Origin: Streptomyces echinoruber
GTDB taxonomy: Bacteria; Actinomycetota; Actinomycetes; Streptomycetales; Streptomycetaceae
Direction of reading: 5' to 3'
Assembly: GCF_014651135.1 (NCBI RefSeq)
Contig: NZ_BMWH01000036.1
Location: forward strand, 1 to 55,890
Length of the DNA stretch: 55,890 nucleotides
Shown piece after piece: positions 54,605-55,890 of this stretch (the stretch's first letter is position 1; each line of letters begins with the position of its first letter). The position numbers and the translations under genes are program-made. A model generated the notes under the pieces. It saw only the letters and a list, made by a program, of their open reading frames with translations, was not told the DNA's origin and searched no databases.

Positions 54605-55765
54605 GTGGCTGACGCTGCAGCGGGCGGGACCCGCCGGACGGGGCGGGTGCTCGTCGCCGCGGACAAGTTCAAGGGGTCGCTGACGGCCGTGCAGGTCGCG
54701 CGGTGCGTGACGGAGGGCCTGCGCCGGGTGGTGCCGGACGTGGAGGTCGAGGCGCTGCCCGTGGCCGACGGCGGCGACGGGACGGTGGCCGCGGCGGTCG
54801 CGGCCGGATTCGAACGCCGTAAGGTGCGGGTCGCCGGACCCCTCGGCCGGGAGGTGACCGCCGCCTTCGCGCTGCGCGGCGGCACCGCCGTCGTGGAGAT
54901 GGCGGAGGCCGGCGGTCTGCGGCGGCTGCCGGCGGGAGTGTTCGCGCCGCTGACGGCGTCCACGTACGGCGCCGGGGAACTGCTGCGGGCCGCCCTGGAC
55001 GCGGGGGCGCGCACGATCGTGTTCGGGGTCGGCGGCAGCGCCACCACCGACGGCGGCGCCGGGATGCTGACCGCGCTCGGCGCGCGGTTCCTCGACGCGG
55101 ACGGCGAGCCGGTCACGCCGGGCGGCGGGGGACTGGCCGACCTGGCCTTCGCCGACCTCTCCGGCCTCGACACGCGCCTCCGCGACGTGGAGCTGATCCT
55201 CGCCGGCGACGTCGACAACCCGCTGACCGGACCGAAAGGCGCGCCCGCCGTGTACGGGCCGCAGAAGGGCGCCTCCCCGGACGACGTGGAAGCACTGGAC
55301 GCGGCGCTCACGCACTACGTCGAGGTGCTCCGGGCGGCGATCGGACCCCGGGCGGCGGAATGCGCCGAGGCCCCGGGGGCCGGGGCGGCCGGCGGCATCG
55401 GGTACGGAGCGATGCTGCTCGGCGCGCGGTTCCGGCCCGGCATCGAGGTCATGCTGGACGTGCTCGGGTTCGCGCCGGCCCTGGAGCGGGCCGGACTGGT
55501 CATCACCGGCGAGGGGTCCCTGGACGAGCAGACCCTGCACGGCAAGGCCCCGGCGGGCGTCGCGGCGGCGGCCCGGGCGGCGGGCAAGGAGGTCGTCGCG
55601 GTGTGCGGGCGTCTCGCCCTGTCCCCGGAGGCGCTGGAGCGGGCCGGGATCCGGCGGGCGTACCCGCTCACCGGGGTCGAACCGGACGTGGCCAGGTGCA
55701 TCGCGGAGGCGGGCCCGATCCTGGAGCGGGTGGCGGAGCGGATCGGGCGGGACTTCCTCGTCTGA
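54605..55765 (+). CDS. glycerate kinase
   Basis: A 386-residue glycerate kinase of the GlxK/GarK family, which phosphorylates glycerate with ATP. It has VLVAADKFKGSLTAVQVARC, LPVADGGDGTVAAAV, the Gly-rich FGVGGSATTDGGAGML, DVDNPLTGPKGAPAVYGPQK and LVITGEGSLDEQTLHGKAP. Length is normal. GTG 54605 follows AAGGGGACC. ATG codons further upstream lie in repeat DNA. Neighbouring genes do not indicate a glyoxylate or serine pathway cluster. Confidence 0.92.
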   Translation: MADAAAGGTRRTGRVLVAADKFKGSLTAVQVARCVTEGLRRVVPDVEVEALPVADGGDGTVAAAVAAGFERRKVRVAGPLGREVTAAFALRGGTAVVEMAEAGGLRRLPAGVFAPLTASTYGAGELLRAALDAGARTIVFGVGGSATTDGGAGMLTALGARFLDADGEPVTPGGGGLADLAFADLSGLDTRLRDVELILAGDVDNPLTGPKGAPAVYGPQKGASPDDVEALDAALTHYVEVLRAAIGPRAAECAEAPGAGAAGGIGYGAMLLGARFRPGIEVMLDVLGFAPALERAGLVITGEGSLDEQTLHGKAPAGVAAAARAAGKEVVAVCGRLALSPEALERAGIRRAYPLTGVEPDVARCIAEAGPILERVAERIGRDFLV

Positions 55766-55890
55766 CGGAGCGGGAGGGATTGCCTGGCCCGACGATCAGG
55801 CCGGACTTCCTGGCGCGACGGCCGGCCGGGCCGGTGTCCACTCCCGGGCCTGGGCCGTCCGGGTCGTCGTCGGCCGCCGGTCCGGGCGGT

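Overview
The window is chromosomal DNA from a Streptomyces-type actinomycete. Support for this comes from very GC-rich codons, GTG starts, overlapping ATGA/GTGA gene junctions, an acyl-CoA carboxylase epsilon subunit, F420-type enzymes, twin-arginine-secreted glycosidases and a CebR-type operator. Most of it is ordinary core or semi-core sequence. It is interrupted by one foreign island of about 10.45 kb (20758-31204) with visibly lower GC and many tiny genes.

Left part (1-12.4 kb): acyl-CoA carboxylase beta (partial) and epsilon subunits, a PcaC/PcaD fusion (PcaL type), a metallo-beta-lactamase-fold hydrolase, exonuclease III, a DUF6278-type protein, a secreted CocE/NonD hydrolase, a membrane protein, a secreted gamma-glutamyltransferase and a two-AAA Clp ATPase. 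Next (13.1-20.8 kb) is a reductive-pyrimidine/hydantoin catabolism cluster: class III aminotransferase, PucR regulator, beta-ureidopropionase-like amidohydrolase, dihydropyrimidinase, an F420-type luciferase-like enzyme and an NCS1 nucleobase permease.

The permease gene is cut in two by the island. A large serine integrase (20817-22514) sits just inside the left end. Both junctions carry CTGG, and joining 19982-20757 to 31205-31952 restores one 507-codon reading frame without any change. The reconstructed attP has CCCTATTG/CAATAGGG arms exactly 18 bp from CTGG on each side. The island carries: an 88-nt near-perfect inverted repeat; a four-gene operon of unknown function; an 80-aa protein, a DUF6879-like protein and an XRE-DUF5753 regulator; a chain of very small genes ending in a 45-aa Asp-rich peptide translationally coupled to a PIMT-like methyltransferase, which is a candidate imiditide-type RiPP pair; and a leftward operon with a replication-like wHTH protein, a zinc-ribbon protein and a DUF2637-like membrane protein. 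I see no TraB/FtsK translocase, relaxase or known replication initiator, so it looks like a minimal integrative or satellite element rather than a complete actinomycete ICE.

Right part (32-55.9 kb): a DUF3558-like secreted protein; a gamma-glutamyltransferase homologue with a collagen-like linker next to its processing site; an inositol-monophosphatase-family enzyme; a FAD desaturase-like enzyme overlapping a macrodomain protein; an AraC regulator with a 4-hydroxybenzoate-3-monooxygenase-like flavoenzyme; a ferredoxin-type reductase plus FMN protein divergent from a TetR regulator across a likely TetR operator; a patch of decayed genes; a giant secreted GH2 beta-galactosidase with a LamG insertion; Ada-AlkA and Ogt DNA repair genes; an AA10 LPMO behind a 32-bp palindrome containing the CebR site; a leftward ADP-ribosylglycohydrolase/Nudix/sirtuin group; and glycerate kinase. 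Several intergenic regions hold short GC-rich tandem repeats (15-25 bp units).
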